A stretch of 64,000 bases of DNA from Gigaspora rosea (taxonomy: Eukaryota; Glomeromycota; Glomeromycetes; Diversisporales; Gigasporaceae). This document shows positions 10,986 to 23,299 of this stretch, in pieces; position 1 is the stretch's first letter, and each line of letters begins with the position of its first letter. The stretch is from NCBI GenBank assembly GCA_003550325.1, contig QKWP01001128.1, positions 1-64,000 of the forward strand. The letters are read 5' to 3'. The notes under the pieces were generated by a model, which did not search any database, had not been told where the DNA came from, and was given only the letters and a program-made list of their open reading frames with translations. The translations under genes and the position numbers were made by a program.

Positions 10986-11773
10986 TTATTTTCTTGTATC
11001 ATCATAAACTAATTAACAAAAATTTCTTAAGCTTGAATCAAAATTTAAACTAATAACCAATAATTAGTTAATAGGTTTTATCTTTTTTATTTTTTATTTA
11101 AAAAAAAACACTATAAATGCTATCTTCTAATTTTAATGCCAAAAATACTATCCTTCTAATTTTAAATATATATATATTTTTTAATATAAGGGGTGTAGCT
11201 CCTGCCCAAACTTTATCAATACTTAAGCAAATTGACATATGATGGTGCCTTTTATACATACATATTATATATTATGTTAGCTGCGCAACATGCATGCTAT
11301 GCAGGACCAGTACAATCACGTGTGAAGTTTTCGGGTCAGGGATAGAAATTTTGAAATTTTTTAAGGGAGTAAAAATTTTTGCACCAAATCGTAAGTTATA
11401 AAAATTTTTCTGCATATATTTAATGTGATACAAGTAATAGTCTTTGATTGTACCAGTTTTGTGATTGTGATTTCTAATAGTAAAACGTTTGACTTTCAAA
11501 AAACTAGCACGACGAGTGGCACATTTGCACCACCCATTTTATTTAGCATTTTTAATTATATAAACTGCAAAAAATTCTTGATTAAGGCTGTATTAGCTAA
11601 CATTACAATTATAGTTTTCTAACACGAATACTGTAAAAATCCTGTTGCAAACTAAGTCACAAATATGGTGTATACAATATAAAGATTTTATTATAATTGA
11701 TATGATCTAATCATTAGTTACTGTATCAAATTCTGTTACAGAACTCATTTGTTATTCCGATTACCACAGTAAA
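10986..11773. other. Intergenic region, no gene supported
   Basis: A pair of overlapping short open frames on opposite strands (11272-11499 and 11425-11622) have no motif and look like chance. Degenerate repeats resembling those at 12100-14230 begin near 11640. Confidence 0.5.
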
Positions 11774-12100
11774 TAAGGCCACACAGAGTTAATTTTTCAT
11801 TTTGCATAACCCAATCACAATTTTTCCAAATTTTTTTTTTTTTAAATTCCTATTTTGTCAATTATTACATTTTTGTCATTTTTTCTTCAAGTGTTGCCCG
11901 ATAATGACTTTAATTTTTCGGACTTATCCGATAGGTCCGATAAAAAAAATAATCAAAATTTTCTGATTCCATGCAACCCGAAGGATTAATTTAGGCCACA
12001 CAAAGTTAATTTTTTTTTTTTAAAAAAAAAAATCTGATCCGTTAACCAGAATTTGAAACACCAGGTTATGCAAACTGAAAAATAAACTTTGCATGGCCTA
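11774..12100. mobile_element. GGCCAYRCAAAGTTAA-family TIR element, copy 1
   Basis: The left end GGCCACACAGAGTTAATTTT is mirrored at the right end by a sequence ending AACTTTGCATGGCCTA. The inverted repeats extend about 38 bases through TTTTGCATAACC. About 325 bp, non-coding. Same family as 24808-25176 and the outer shell at 36596-38760. Confidence 0.75.
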
Positions 12101-14230
12101 ATTAAAGTGGTGTCAGCTTGTGTTGGAATAATTATAATTTCTATCATAAGAAATTAGTTGCAAAACTTACTTGTTATTCCCAAAAACAATAAATATGTTT
12201 ATGTTAAATTAGTTGTATTTGAAATTATTGCAATTTCAATAATACTGTAAAAATATTATTATAAAACTTACCATTCTGGTGACTAAAGTGTATGGCTAAA
12301 TTGGTTTGTATTGTGATTTTTATCATGATTACTACTATGGATTTGTGAAAATTCTGATATTGAACTTGCTGTTTCGGTGTTACAGTATGTAGTTAAGTCA
12401 AATATGCTTGTAATAAGAGTATTGTGACTTTAACATTATCATAAATTACTATAAATAAAAAAACTATAGTATAGAACTTGATTTTTACCATTTTTTACTA
12501 TGAAAAATTTTATACAAAACTTATTTACCCTTCTAATGACATATAGTACATATCTAATTAAGAAGAAACGCTAAAGCCAGATGCATTAAAACTATCTTTT
12601 TAATGCAGCTAAAGTTACTTTTTTGATAAGTTAAGGGTTAGCAGGTTATATAAACATCAATAATATAATTTTACAGCATGTCCAGATTAATATATTAAAT
12701 GCATCTTACCTGGCTTTAACAAATCCTTAATTAAGATTGAATTTATTTGCATTGGAATTACCATAATTTCTATAATTGTGTTGCAAAATTTACTTGCCAT
12801 TTTAGTGACTACAATATATAGTAAAGTTGAGTTAGTTTTATTAGTATTATTGTAATTAGTGAAAAAAGTGCATTTTTCAAATTCTCTGCTATGCAAAATG
12901 AAAAATTATCCTTGCATAGGCTTAGTAGACATAACATTATTCCAAATTATAATTATAGCAAATTAAAAAACCAAAAACAAAATTTCAAACTGACTGACCT
13001 AATTTTTCAGATTTTATGTAAATGTAAAATAAAAACACAACTATATTTACCTGCTATTTTTGACATTCATATTTCCCACTATTCTCATCTGGTATCACCT
13101 GATAGAAACTTTAATTTTTCACAATTGCTAATATGGTAGACAAAAAAATGGGACTAACAACCTAACTTTTTGATTCTCTGCCATGCAAAATGAAAAATTA
13201 ACCTTGCATAATCTTAGTAAATGTGAACATAAATTACAAAAAAAAAAAAAAAACAAAAAAAACTGACTAATCAACCTAAGTTTTCAGATTTTATGTAATG
13301 CAAAATAAACTCACCTGCTATTCTGGCAATCATTACCTAATTGTTGTCTGGTTGTGCAATTGTACAATAATTTTTTAGTGAGCATAGATATGGTCAACAA
13401 ATTTTATAAAATAATAAATTAATATTGAATTTTTAGCCAAAAAACACACTTTACAATCATAAACAATTGTGCAATCAGACAACAATCAGGTGATTGTTTG
13501 AGTATGTAGTAATCTACAAAATTTCTAACTGACTGACCCAAGTTTCAGATTTGATATAATGCAAAACAAAAAATTAACTATATTTACCTGTTATTCTGGC
13601 AATCATAGTCTGCATTACTTTTGTTTTAATTTTTAGGACACGCTAAAGTTTATTTTTTCTTTTTTTTAGATCCCAATTGTACCAGTTGTTTATTTTTGAC
13701 ATTTATTTTTTACTATTTTCATCTGGTGTCATCCAGTAGAGGCCTACCAACCCAATTTTTTGATTTTTGCTATGCAAAATGAAAAATTAATCTTGCATAG
13801 TCTTAGTAGATGTGAACATTATTCCATTAATTTACAGTAAATTAAAAAAAAAAAAAAACAAAAAAAATCTGACTAACTGACCTAAATTTTCAAATTTCAT
13901 GTAATGCAAAATGAAAACCAACTTTGCATAGCTTATATATGAGTTAGTTTGTATTGAAGCAATTATTATTTTGTAAGAATTCTGTTGCAAAGCCTACTAC
14001 TATGTGGTTAAGGTTGAGTTAGTTTGCAATGAAATTATCGAATTAGATTATTGTAAAAAAAAAAGTTCTCTATAAACCTATTCAATGCATAATACATACA
14101 AAATTTGCTCGCTATTCTAATTATCACAATAAATGGTTAAAACTTAGTTTAAATTGGAGCGATTATGCTTTCTATTGTAAGTTAATGTTACAAACCTTAA
14201 TATTCTGGTAAAACTCGGTATGTGACTCAT
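12101..14230. repeat. Degenerate dispersed/tandem repeats with decayed GGCCA-family copies
   Basis: Diverged versions of a ~100-bp motif recur (TTGCAAAACTTACTTGTTAT, then a GTGACTA..TATAGTTAA block, then TTAGTTTGTATTG), near 12150, 12265, 12520, 12790, 13990 and 14100. Fragments of the GGCCA-family element are mixed in, recognisable by ATGCAAAATGAAAAATTA followed by CTTGCATAG (about 12890, 13185 and 13770). No gene. Confidence 0.6.
13334..13493. mobile_element. Small MITE with ~28-bp terminal inverted repeats
   Basis: The left end TTACCTAATTGTTGTCTGGT is mirrored by a right end that reads, reversed, CACCTGATTGTTGTCTGATT. Both continue through GCAAATTG/GCACAATTG-type sequence. About 160 bp, AT-rich centre, inserted within the degenerate repeat zone. 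Confidence 0.7.
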
Positions 14231-14934
14231 TAATGCATGTTATCATATTTCAACCTAATATCTACAAAGCGCGCATAACGAGCAAAAGTTAAAATTTTTA
14301 AAAAATCATAAATAACTGGAGCAGTAACTGCGAAAGTAAGAATAAAGTCAATTTGAAGCAGAAAAGCGTTGGTATAAGAATAATTGATTCTCACGTTTTA
14401 ATTCACTTATTGATTATAATAAATGTCGTAACAAATTACAATTAGTGATAATCACAATCCTTGTAAAGTTAGTATATAAAAGCTGACTTACTAATTTATT
14501 CGAAAATGTTCTAATAATTACAATTTCGATAAGTTAGTGATGAACATAATCCCTATAAAGTTAGTATTATAAATGCTTATTAATCAATTTAATTGAAATT
14601 ACAACATAATAGACCATGTAAGCATTTCAAAGTTTTGCCCGATTATATATTTCATAAAGGTACATTTGCATGAATGCCATCATTTTTTACAATAAGAAAA
14701 GAAAGAGGATAAATAGATATGTGCATTTAGAGACTTATATTTGTCAAAACACACAAACTTAAAATTCCTACAGTTTTCGGTTATAGCCAATACGTAGTTA
14801 CTATGTATTAAGAGATTCAAGTTTTTGCATAGATAGAACATCAAAATGCACAAATTTAAAATTCCCACAGTTTTCGGCGCACACACGTACGTAATTTTTC
14901 TATGATGCCAATTTCTTCACACATATGCACGATG
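14231..14934. other. Intergenic region with a short direct repeat
   Basis: Around 14740-14800 and 14830-14885 a ~45-base segment is duplicated in direct orientation (AAAATTCCTACAGTTTTCGG and AAAATTCCCACAGTTTTCGG, with matching flanks). No gene seen. Confidence 0.5.
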
Positions 14935-16308
14935 AAGCAATTATACGTAACGTATGATATTTTCACAATACCTACTAAAATAGGAAAAAATCTGATAAAC
15001 ATAGTACCTTCCAAAATAGAAAAAAATATAGCGCACCAAAAAGTTGAACGGAACCATCCCTTTACATTTCATGTGATCGTACTGGTACAAGTATTGAGAC
15101 TAGAACTTCAGGCTATGAAACCTTTTTATCCATAGCTAAAACCCACCAGAGCCTTCCATATTCCCATTTATATAGTTGACCTAGATTTATACGACCCTTT
15201 TCAACTAACAATTAATATCCACATGTCCGCCACTTTACCCACATTTCCTAATTCGTCACTTCCAATTTGGTGTGTGTTGCAATGTAGACGCTTGATGCTT
15301 CCCAAGTTGGTGTACCCGAAATCTGGTTTCCCAGAAAATCCCTTACCAGCATACTTCTCGGGTTCGTATCTCAAGCCATGCAGCTGCCTCTACCACATTG
15401 GGTAAGTATCTCAAGCCTGCATGCTGCCACAACCAGCTAGTTTCCTGTGACTTGAGGACCCAGGATTTAACGTTCCGAATTTGGAAATGTGCGAACAACT
15501 GTACTTCCCGCTATGGCGACGAGGTACTTGGGCATGTTTCGCAAATGCTTTCAATACCGAATATAGTTGGATGGCATCATGAGGCTAGGAAGAACCTGAT
15601 TACCACTACATGTACTTATACCAGCATATACCCGTATTGGTAGTTCCAAATCCTCCTAGCGTCCGAAGACTTCCATATGAGTACGCCCAGAGCTCTGTTG
15701 GGTCTTGACATGTACACGCCTCCATGTTTCTGTCTCTTATTGCCCAATTAGTTCTGTCTGCCCTTGCGAAGTTCACTAGACCCCAGTACCTAGTCAGTTA
15801 CTCTTTGGATCCTTTTCCCCAGTTATTCCAGACTACCAATTCAGTTGGACCGGAAGGATCGGTCTGCCAGGCTTTAGGTGCCTAAGGTCTCTCTTTCCTT
15901 GGTTCATGCTTCTATAACACATGACCTTTTCCTCTAGTGCGACTCCAGCGGCCAGGTTGGTGGGCCCCTTTGCCATAGGGGCTCATGCTTGTCCAGATTT
16001 CCCAGTTAGTTACTGCTAAGATCCTTTTCCCCGGTACCGTCAAAAGTCCAGCTACCTCTTCACTTGGGGCTTGCCAAATGGGTTTTAATTGTTCTGGTCC
16101 CTTGGATTTGTTTTGTAACTTACACAACTACACCAAAGCTTCCATTCAAGATAGTGGTACCAAGGTTACAGGTAATATACCCGACCGATCGATAAACAAA
16201 TGTTACCGTTACATAGGCCTATTTTTCAATTCGTTTCCAGTGAGATTTGAACTCTAGACCTGCTACTTGGGGGTGACAACCAGACAGCTTCTCTATATCG
16301 CCACACCT
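14935..16308 (-). mobile_element. GC-rich 1.4-kb repeat with tRNA-like head (SINE-like candidate)
   Basis: Base composition jumps from strongly AT-rich to roughly balanced across about 15120-16300. Read on the minus strand from 16307, the segment begins GGTGTGGCGATATAGAGAAG, like a Pol III A box. About 50 bases on it has GAGTTCAAATC, like a B box (GTTCRANNC), so the head resembles a degraded tRNA lacking its 3' acceptor strand. Internal duplications occur: CAGTTAGTTACTGCTAAG..CCTTTTCCCC near 15998-16032 resembles 15794-15822, and GTATCTCAAGCC is repeated at 15367 and 15407. The distal end (about 15005-15110) is shared in inverted orientation with 35440-35590, which supports a dispersed repeat. 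No credible protein frame was found. SINE or tRNA-derived origin is inference. Confidence 0.45.
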
Positions 16309-19295
16309 TTTCTAATTTTAAATATTAAACGATTTGGCTAAAGTTATTTTATTTATTTTGAATTATGAAGTTTCGTTTGTGATAAAAATATCTCTGATAC
16401 AAAATTTAAAGTTGCATTCTTTAAACGATTGCAAATTATTTGCAAAAAACAAATCAGAAGTTTTTTTTTAAAAAAAAAATTCCATTGTGGAAGTCATTCT
16501 TTATTCTTTTAAAAAAAACTTATAAAATAAGCCAATTTTTTAGCGTGAGAATAAGTGTGATCAATTAATATTCAAAATAAAAGTCGCTAAACTTTATTAA
16601 CCAATTTTTGGATTTTGATCAATGAATGTGTGGCACAGCAAAACCTGTTTACCACATTTTCTGGTTAGTGCAGATCATTCATAACATAATTTATACAATC
16701 AGCATTTTGCCAATATGTTACTCAAGTCCAGCCAAATTAAATGAGATATCTCTTAGAGGGCCTCTCCTACTTCATTTTTTGCCAATTACATTAAAATTGA
16801 ATTTTGCAGGCAAATTTGCCTGCTTAACATATTAAGAGATAAATATTAACAAAATTTATTAAAAGAACCCTTTATGCTAAAAAAATTGCAAACTTAAAAA
16901 ATAAAATAAGAGCTTATTTTTATTAAATAAGATAAAAAACAAATTTTGTTTAAATTTATATATAAAATTTAATTAGTTAATTATTTGTATTAGAATTAAA
17001 ATTATATATATTTAATTTGTATAATAAAGCAAAAAAATAATCTAATGAAAAATTATAAAAGGTAAATGATTAAGGATACAAATTATATTTTATTTGATTT
17101 TATATTATTAAATTATAAAATAATTAAAAATATTATTATATAAATGATATGTATTATAATTTGGTTAGAATTATGAATATCTCTTATATAGGTTATAAAT
17201 AGATTTTGGCAATTTTGAACTAACTTGCTAAAAATAACAAAATCATTTATTTAAATAACTTCTGTTCTAGTAATATAAATTGAATAAACTTTTTTTGTTA
17301 GATGCACTTACTAAGAGTATATTTAAAAAAAAACTTGATTTAAATTGAACTATTGAATGACAAGATAATTGATAAAAAATGTTTTTTGCTTTTCAAATTT
17401 TGGGGTTTTTGCTGAAATGTATAATATAAGACCTCTGTACCAGATGTATAGAGTTATATTTTATTTTTATTATATTTAATTTAATTAAATAATATCATAT
17501 CAATATTAATAAAAAAATCAAATTACAAATAGCTATTTATAAAAAATGATTATATTAAAAAGCAATATTTATTAAAATAATTTTAGTATAAGAATTTTGA
17601 GTTAACTTTTAAAAGCTTTATACTATTATAAGTGAATAATACAATTTATATAAGCTTTATATTACAATAAATAAAATAAATCAATTTATATAAGTTTTTT
17701 ATTAAATAATGATCATTGATATTTATATAGTATAGTTTTATACATGATTATATTATATAAAATAAAAATATAGTTCATATCATCTAAAAACTAAAATATG
17801 TGACTTGTTCCATTTTAAAAAATTTCATATTGAAATTTACTATTTTTTTAATTTTTGTATTTAATTGGTCAAAATATTTTTTTTCAAAAAAATTTTTTTA
17901 ATTAAATAACAAATTAGCCAATAGCAAGAGGCCAAAACATGTGACTTGTCCCATTTTTATTAATTTTATAACACATCATATAAAAATTAAGCATCTTTTT
18001 TTTTTTAATTTTAATGGTGAGACCTTGCTCTTATCTTTATTAAATTTAATGAAAACTTTTTACAGTTGAAAAAAATTTCATTGTTTAAATCTAATGCAAA
18101 AAAAAAGAACTCAGACATATAGCTAGATAAACAAAAGTAAAACTAGTACTTATCTGTGGCCTAAACCAACCAGAGTAGCCAAGGCTCATCTAGATTTGAT
18201 TATTAGTTAATATACTTGAAGAGTGTGTAAGATATTTAATCTAGTGAGAGTACTAGTAATCTATTTTCTGAATTGATTTATTTATAATAGAATTGTTATT
18301 ATTGGTTTCGATTGTAGATATAATAGATATAGAAGATTCAGAGTCTGTAGGCTGATTTTGTTGATAGTATGATTTTGAGATACAGTATGGAATCCAGATT
18401 TTTGTATAGATTTGTTGGTTGAGATAAAGTAAAAATTGAATTGTAAGGGAAAAAATTAAGCATCTTTAAAGTGATATAAATCAAAAATATATAATAATTA
18501 TTTTAAAAATAAAGCTGCTAAGTTGTAGCAAATTAACTTGGCTACAATTTAGTGGCTTTCTTTTTTTCATATCTTTTATGTATCAAAGCTATTAATTTTT
18601 GAAATTATTTTAGTTTTTAGGTATCATGCATTGTAGTAAATAAGAAAGAGAATATTTTTTAAATTTATTAATTGATGATCCGTGAGTTAATCGAAAAAAA
18701 TGATCTACAATTATTAAGTAAGCATGATGCGATTTAATTAATAAAAACCCTAATTTGTAAATGTGAAGATTTTTTTACTATATACATATTAAAACTATTG
18801 GTTTTCACCTTTCTGAACTACAATTTTATAATTTAAACTTATTAATCTGAAGCTGTTTAACCCCTACTATATTACCCACCCATTACTTTAAATGCACCTA
18901 TCTAAATTTGAAACCCATTCTGTTAGCTTAAAGACCACCAAAACCATTAACTAAAGCCCTTTCAAACCAATCATTCACTAGATTAAAACTTAACCAAACC
19001 AACCTGTTAGTTTAAACCTTCCAACCTTATCTATTCATTAAGTTTAAATCCCACCCAATTAGTTAGTGTTAGAGCGCCAAACTTTATGTAATAATACAAA
19101 CTTTATGAAAAAATAAAAATTTATTCAAATATACAAAAAACTCAAAAATATTATATTTGAATCTTAATTTATTTTATTTTAATAATACAAGTATTATTTG
19201 TGCACAATAAATTTTTTTTTAAGTAGAGATGCCGGGAGGCGTAATTTATATAGCACAAATTTTAATTCATAGCCGCTTAAATGCATTCTAAGTAC
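16309..19295. other. 3-kb AT-rich gene-free stretch
   Basis: No gene, RNA or complete transposon seen. It contains a palindromic GCAGGCAAATTTGCCTGC at 16806-16823. A ~40-base motif (ATGTGACTTGTTCCATTTTA, ATGTGACTTGTCCCATTTTT) is duplicated near 17798 and 17939. A nearly G-free segment at 18847-19065 is listed separately. Confidence 0.55.
18847..19065. repeat. G-poor strand-asymmetric degenerate repeat
   Basis: For about 220 bases the plus strand has almost no G. It is made of loose ~35-45-base repeats of the pattern CCCACCCA..TTA..TTTAAA..ACC. The asymmetry is obvious by eye against the flanks. Function unknown. Confidence 0.45.
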
Positions 19296-19813
19296 TAGGT
19301 GTCTTAGCTGGGTCGGGTCTGACCCAACCCGACCCGGGTCAGATCCAACCCAGGTCGGGTTGGGTCAGATCAAACCTGGGTCGAGTCTAACCAGGGTCAG
19401 AAAAAACCCGGGTCAGAAAAAACCCGAGTCGGGTCAGACCCGGGTTAATATAGTAATTTTACTTAATCGGTTATTTGAATCAAGCATGTGTGTTGTATAT
19501 AATTAACCAGGGTATTTAGTCGTATTAATATATGTAAATGCTAATAATTTTTATGCTCCCAACTAACCGGATGCAAATAATAAATATTTAAATAGTCATG
19601 AATTAACTTAAATTAATAAAAATTCCTTATATTTGCAACATTAAAGTGATTAAATAGTATATTTTATGAATAGCTTATTTTAAACGTTTAGATTAATGAA
19701 CTTAACGATTGAAATTAAAAGCAATATTCATGAATAGATTATTTTAAATACTTAGATTATCGAACTTTGATTTATTTGGATTGTAATTTTTTGGGACCCA
19801 TAAGTCCGCGAAT

Positions 19814-21143
19814 TAATGATGTTACGGTCCCAAAAGAACCGTTGTTCAGACCAGTTTTTTGAACCGGTCCAAATGGTTCTTGGTCCAAGAATTAAGACCG
19901 GTCCAAAGTCGGTCCATATAAATAAACACAAATATCATGATTATCCCTTAGATTGTAGTAGAACACAGGCAAATTTGTCTGCGTTTTTGCACTTTTTTAG
20001 CTCTGATTTACTTTTTTAAAATGCTAAAATAATTAAATAAAACTTTGTACAATTATATTTGAAAATAAGGATTACTTTTTTGCAAAATTAGTTTTTATAT
20101 TATAAGAAAATAAATTATAGTTACATATAAGCTGAAAATAGATAATTTTAAGAAAAAATTTTTTTAAAAAATTTTATTACAATTTTTCTGTGATCTTATT
20201 TAGTTTTAGTTTTAGAACTATAGTTCTTAAGACAATATTGTAGTTTATATAAAGGATGACAACTTTCATTATTGCAACTTTAATGATTTACTTGTAAAAA
20301 TTAAGACTTGTATTAGAAGTAAAGATTTTTTTTATAGACGGGAACATATAAAATTTGAAAAAATCTAAAGAAAAATTTTAATAGTAAAAATGCCAATACA
20401 AGAACTTTAAACATTTATTATATTAAAGTTTTCTAATGATTTTAAAAAAAATTTATAACAAAGTTACTAAAACAAAACTCAAAGAATATTTTTTACTTAG
20501 AAAAGATATGGCTAAAATCAATATTTAAAATTTTATTAAAAATTTTAAAATACGCAGGCAAATTTGCCTGTGTTACAATCTAAGGGATATAATCAAATAG
20601 CAAGAGTGAATAATTATGAAAAGTATCTGTGTGTTTATTTTTCATTATAAGAAAATATTATCACATTCGCCACTTGGTGTACAAAACCGATCTTGATTTG
20701 TAGTAAGCTTTATTGTAAACACCGATTATATTAATACCATCGCGATTGTAAAGAAACTTTATTTCGCATTATTGTTATAAACAATTATAGGAAGTATAGA
20801 AGTTTGAATAGTTGTTTTTATATAATACTGTAAAAATAAAGCACATTAGAAATAAATAAAATGATATTGTACTAATTATAAACGTAAAGTGTGTATGCAT
20901 TTAAGGTTTTTTTTTTTACAAAATAAAGATTCTGGTACTATAGCAGTACTAATCTACACATATGGTTCAGTGATATTAATTGCTTAAATTATATGCACTC
21001 TTGTTAAAGGTGGTCCGGTCCGGGTCTGGTCCCGAACCGGACTGGTTTATTGAACCATTATGAGCCTTGGTCTAGTCTATAGCCTGCTGCCTGTACCAGT
21101 TTTTTGAACCAAGACTGAACCAAGACAGACCGTAACATCCCTA
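19814..21143. mobile_element. hAT-like element D with perfect 8-bp target duplication
   Basis: Flanked by CCGCGAAT at 19806-19813 and again at 21144-21151. Termini are TAATGATGTTACGGTC (left) and, reversed, TAGGGATGTTACGGTC (right). Sub-terminal sequence is rich in GGTCC/GAACC repeats (GAACCGGTCC, GGACTGGTTTATTGAACC). An 8-bp duplication is the hAT signature. 1330 bp, no transposase; carries the inner element 19945-20586. Confidence 0.85.
19945..20586. mobile_element. Inner TIR element E inside element D
   Basis: The left end CCCTTAGATTGTAGTAGAAC (then ACAGGCAAATTTGTCTGCG) is mirrored by a right end reading, reversed, CCCTTAGATTGTAACACAGG (then CAAATTTGCCTGCG). The terminal repeat is about 33 bp. 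The interior is AT-rich and non-coding. Confidence 0.75.
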
Positions 21144-21370
21144 CCGCGAATACAACATAAATAGCCATCCTATGTTCATTTTATGAAATTTAATTATCTA
21201 TAAAAGAGAAATACGGTGAATAATTAATTGAGTTCCATGAAATATAATGAAGTCGAGACTACTGTATTATAATCACAGGACTTACGGGACTCAAAAAAAA
21301 ATGCAAATATGGTGAATTAAACAGTCAATATTTATGAAGCTTATTTCAATACTTAGGCTAATAAGCATCC

Positions 21371-22444
21371 TTTTTTCCTTCTTAACCGCCATAAGGCGTA
21401 CTTTATTTTATTATAATAAAATTACATTATATTACAATTATATGGGATTTTGGTATTTATTTACGTGTGATTGGTATAAGTAATTTCCTCCGAGCCTCTC
21501 CATTGTTGCCCCTCATCTCTTTCAATGACTTTATTTCCTTACTGATTCTGTTTTTAACAACTTATGTGAGTATCGGGTCTGAAATTCGTTTTTCTCCCCA
21601 TTTAACTTGTGAATACCAGTGCCAGATTTCGTATATTGAGTTTATATTCAACCAAAGGGCTACTTTCCGTTTACTAGTCTGCATCACACTTTCCCTGGTA
21701 AATATTTCCTCTATCGTTTTGGGAATCTCATTCCCATTCATTCCTCTCATAAGGCAGTATGAGGCTTTCCATATTTTCTGACTGATTTAGCACTCGAGAC
21801 CAAAGTGTTCCAGGTTTGTATTATTCCAGGGCAGGCTGGACATTCTCCATTTCCGTTTGTGTTATGCGCAGAAGTCTATACTCGCGTGGGAAGGCTTTGT
21901 GTTGAAATCTTCAAAAAACATCTTTCCTCCGGTTACTTACCTAGTTCATACGGATCCAATCCATCTCTTTGTTGTAAATTCGTTTGTGCTGCCGTTGGCA
22001 GCAAAGATTTTTGGTTTAGATATTTAGTACCTTTTTTGACACTATATTCTAGACCCTTGGTATTTGCTACATGTATATCCTCTAAACTCCATAGCATATA
22101 TGATACAACAGATCTCTCTACACGTTTCTAGGCAGCTAGGTATGGCTTCCACCACTCTGCCACGCTCTCATCTTAATTGGTGCATTGTTTAGTGCTGTTT
22201 TGACGTCTATACTCCTTTTATCACAGAGGTTTGCTTCTATCAGGTTCCTTTCTATTTTAGCCCATATGTTTTCACTTGAAAGGAGTTTTATCCAAATCAT
22301 GATCAGTCGGGCTTCTATCATGTCTCGTATGACCGGGCATTCATTCTACCATACTCAGGGGTCTGTTGAAATATGAAAACCGTGGGAGCATTCTAGAATT
22401 GTTCTTTACCCATTTCATCACCAGATTATTAATTTCTGCAATTT
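21371..22444 (-). pseudogene. 5'-truncated, decayed LINE (non-LTR retrotransposon) 3' part
   Basis: Homologous to the LINE fragment at 47583-48763. Minus-strand pieces include MIEARLIMIWIKLLSSENIW then AKIERN (about 22321-22200). A zinc-binding segment with ECPACPGIIQTW follows near 21840. A terminal LNINSIYEIWHWYSQVKWG segment (about 21655-21600) is shared with the other copy. Several stops and frameshifts break it. Its ends are marked by an approximate 14-bp target duplication, AATAAGCATCCTTT (21360-21373) and AATAAACATCCTTT (22445-22458). The retained part covers only the C-terminal reverse-transcriptase zinc-binding region (zf-RVT type). Confidence 0.75.
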
Positions 22445-22895
22445 AATAAACATCCTTTATATTCGTGGATTATTATGATAAATGTTTAGATCTAATATTT
22501 ATTATACCACTAAGTTCTATAAGTAAAATTAAATAGTAAATATCATAACTCGAATAACTTATTTCAGACGTAGATTATAAAATGTTTTTATATTCACTAA
22601 GTGTAGTAAAAATATAAAATTATTCATAACTCGAATGGCTTATTTAAATGTATAATCTCGATAAAATTGGTAAGCCTCTCTATATGACCCAGGTTCAACC
22701 TGGGTTGGGTTGGGTCAGACCCGGGTCAGGTTTGACATGAAGCGGGTCAGACCTGGGTCGGGTTCGGCATGAGGCAGGTCAGACCCAGGTTGGGTTTGAC
22801 ATGAGGTGGGTCAGACCCGAACCAGGTTTTGACCCAAGTGGGTCTGACCCAAGTTAGGCCCAAACCCGATCTAACCCGACCCATTAAGACCCCTA

Positions 22896-23299
22896 CTCAC
22901 TATTGTATTAACTGATTTTGTTTTTTTATTATAAATATAAGAAAAATTGGACCAATTTCACTCAGAAGCTGCTGACAATAATGGAATTGTTAGAATTCTA
23001 GATGCGACTTTACATAATTTAGAAGCCGACTCCCCAAAATTTCCTTGCCACCAAGCAATCAGATTTACATTATCTATTGTATTCTAAGTCAAGTTAAAAT
23101 TAAATATACCAGTTTGAGTTTTATAGTAAAGTAGTAAAGTAGTTGCTGCCAAATAATGGTTGATTTATATGGGTAATATTGCTAAATAAATATTGAAATC
23201 GTTAACATACCTAAAATTGTATTACTAAAGTTACTCTTGTATATATGTTTGTAATTTATGTAAATTAGACTTCATGTAATACTTATGCCAAAAACCATA
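22896..23299. other. Intergenic region, nothing seen
   Basis: A possible short coding relic (KLDQFHSEAADNNGIVRILD on the plus strand near 22945) breaks off at once. Not supported as a gene. Confidence 0.4.

Larger units (their letters stand above)
19296..22895. mobile_element. 3.6-kb hAT-like element J containing nested insertions
   Basis: The left end reads TAGGTGTCTTAGCTGGGTCG and the reversed right end TAGGGGTCTTAATGGGTCGG. Both are followed by 150-200 bases of GGGTCAGACCC-type repeats. Flanking 8-mers are CTAAGTAC and CTCACTAT (five of eight match), so a target duplication is not proven. The body has diverged ~60-bp tandem repeats (TGAATAGCTTATTTTAAAC..TTAGATTAAT; 19640-19790, 21320-21370 and 22480-22680). 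Two later insertions interrupt it: hAT-like element D and a LINE fragment. No transposase of its own was found, so it is non-autonomous. Confidence 0.6.

Noticed and set aside
15223..16257. Several overlapping open frames in the GC-rich island
   Set aside because: Higher GC lowers stop frequency. The frames overlap on both strands, show no domain, and follow internal repeats rather than codon structure.
16232..16308. Functional tRNA gene
   Set aside because: A- and B-box-like motifs are present but the 3' acceptor strand does not pair with GGTGTGG and no clean cloverleaf could be drawn; treated as a tRNA-derived head only.
19288..22903. Confident 8-bp target duplication for element J
   Set aside because: Flanks CTAAGTAC and CTCACTAT match at only five of eight positions, which is not enough to claim.
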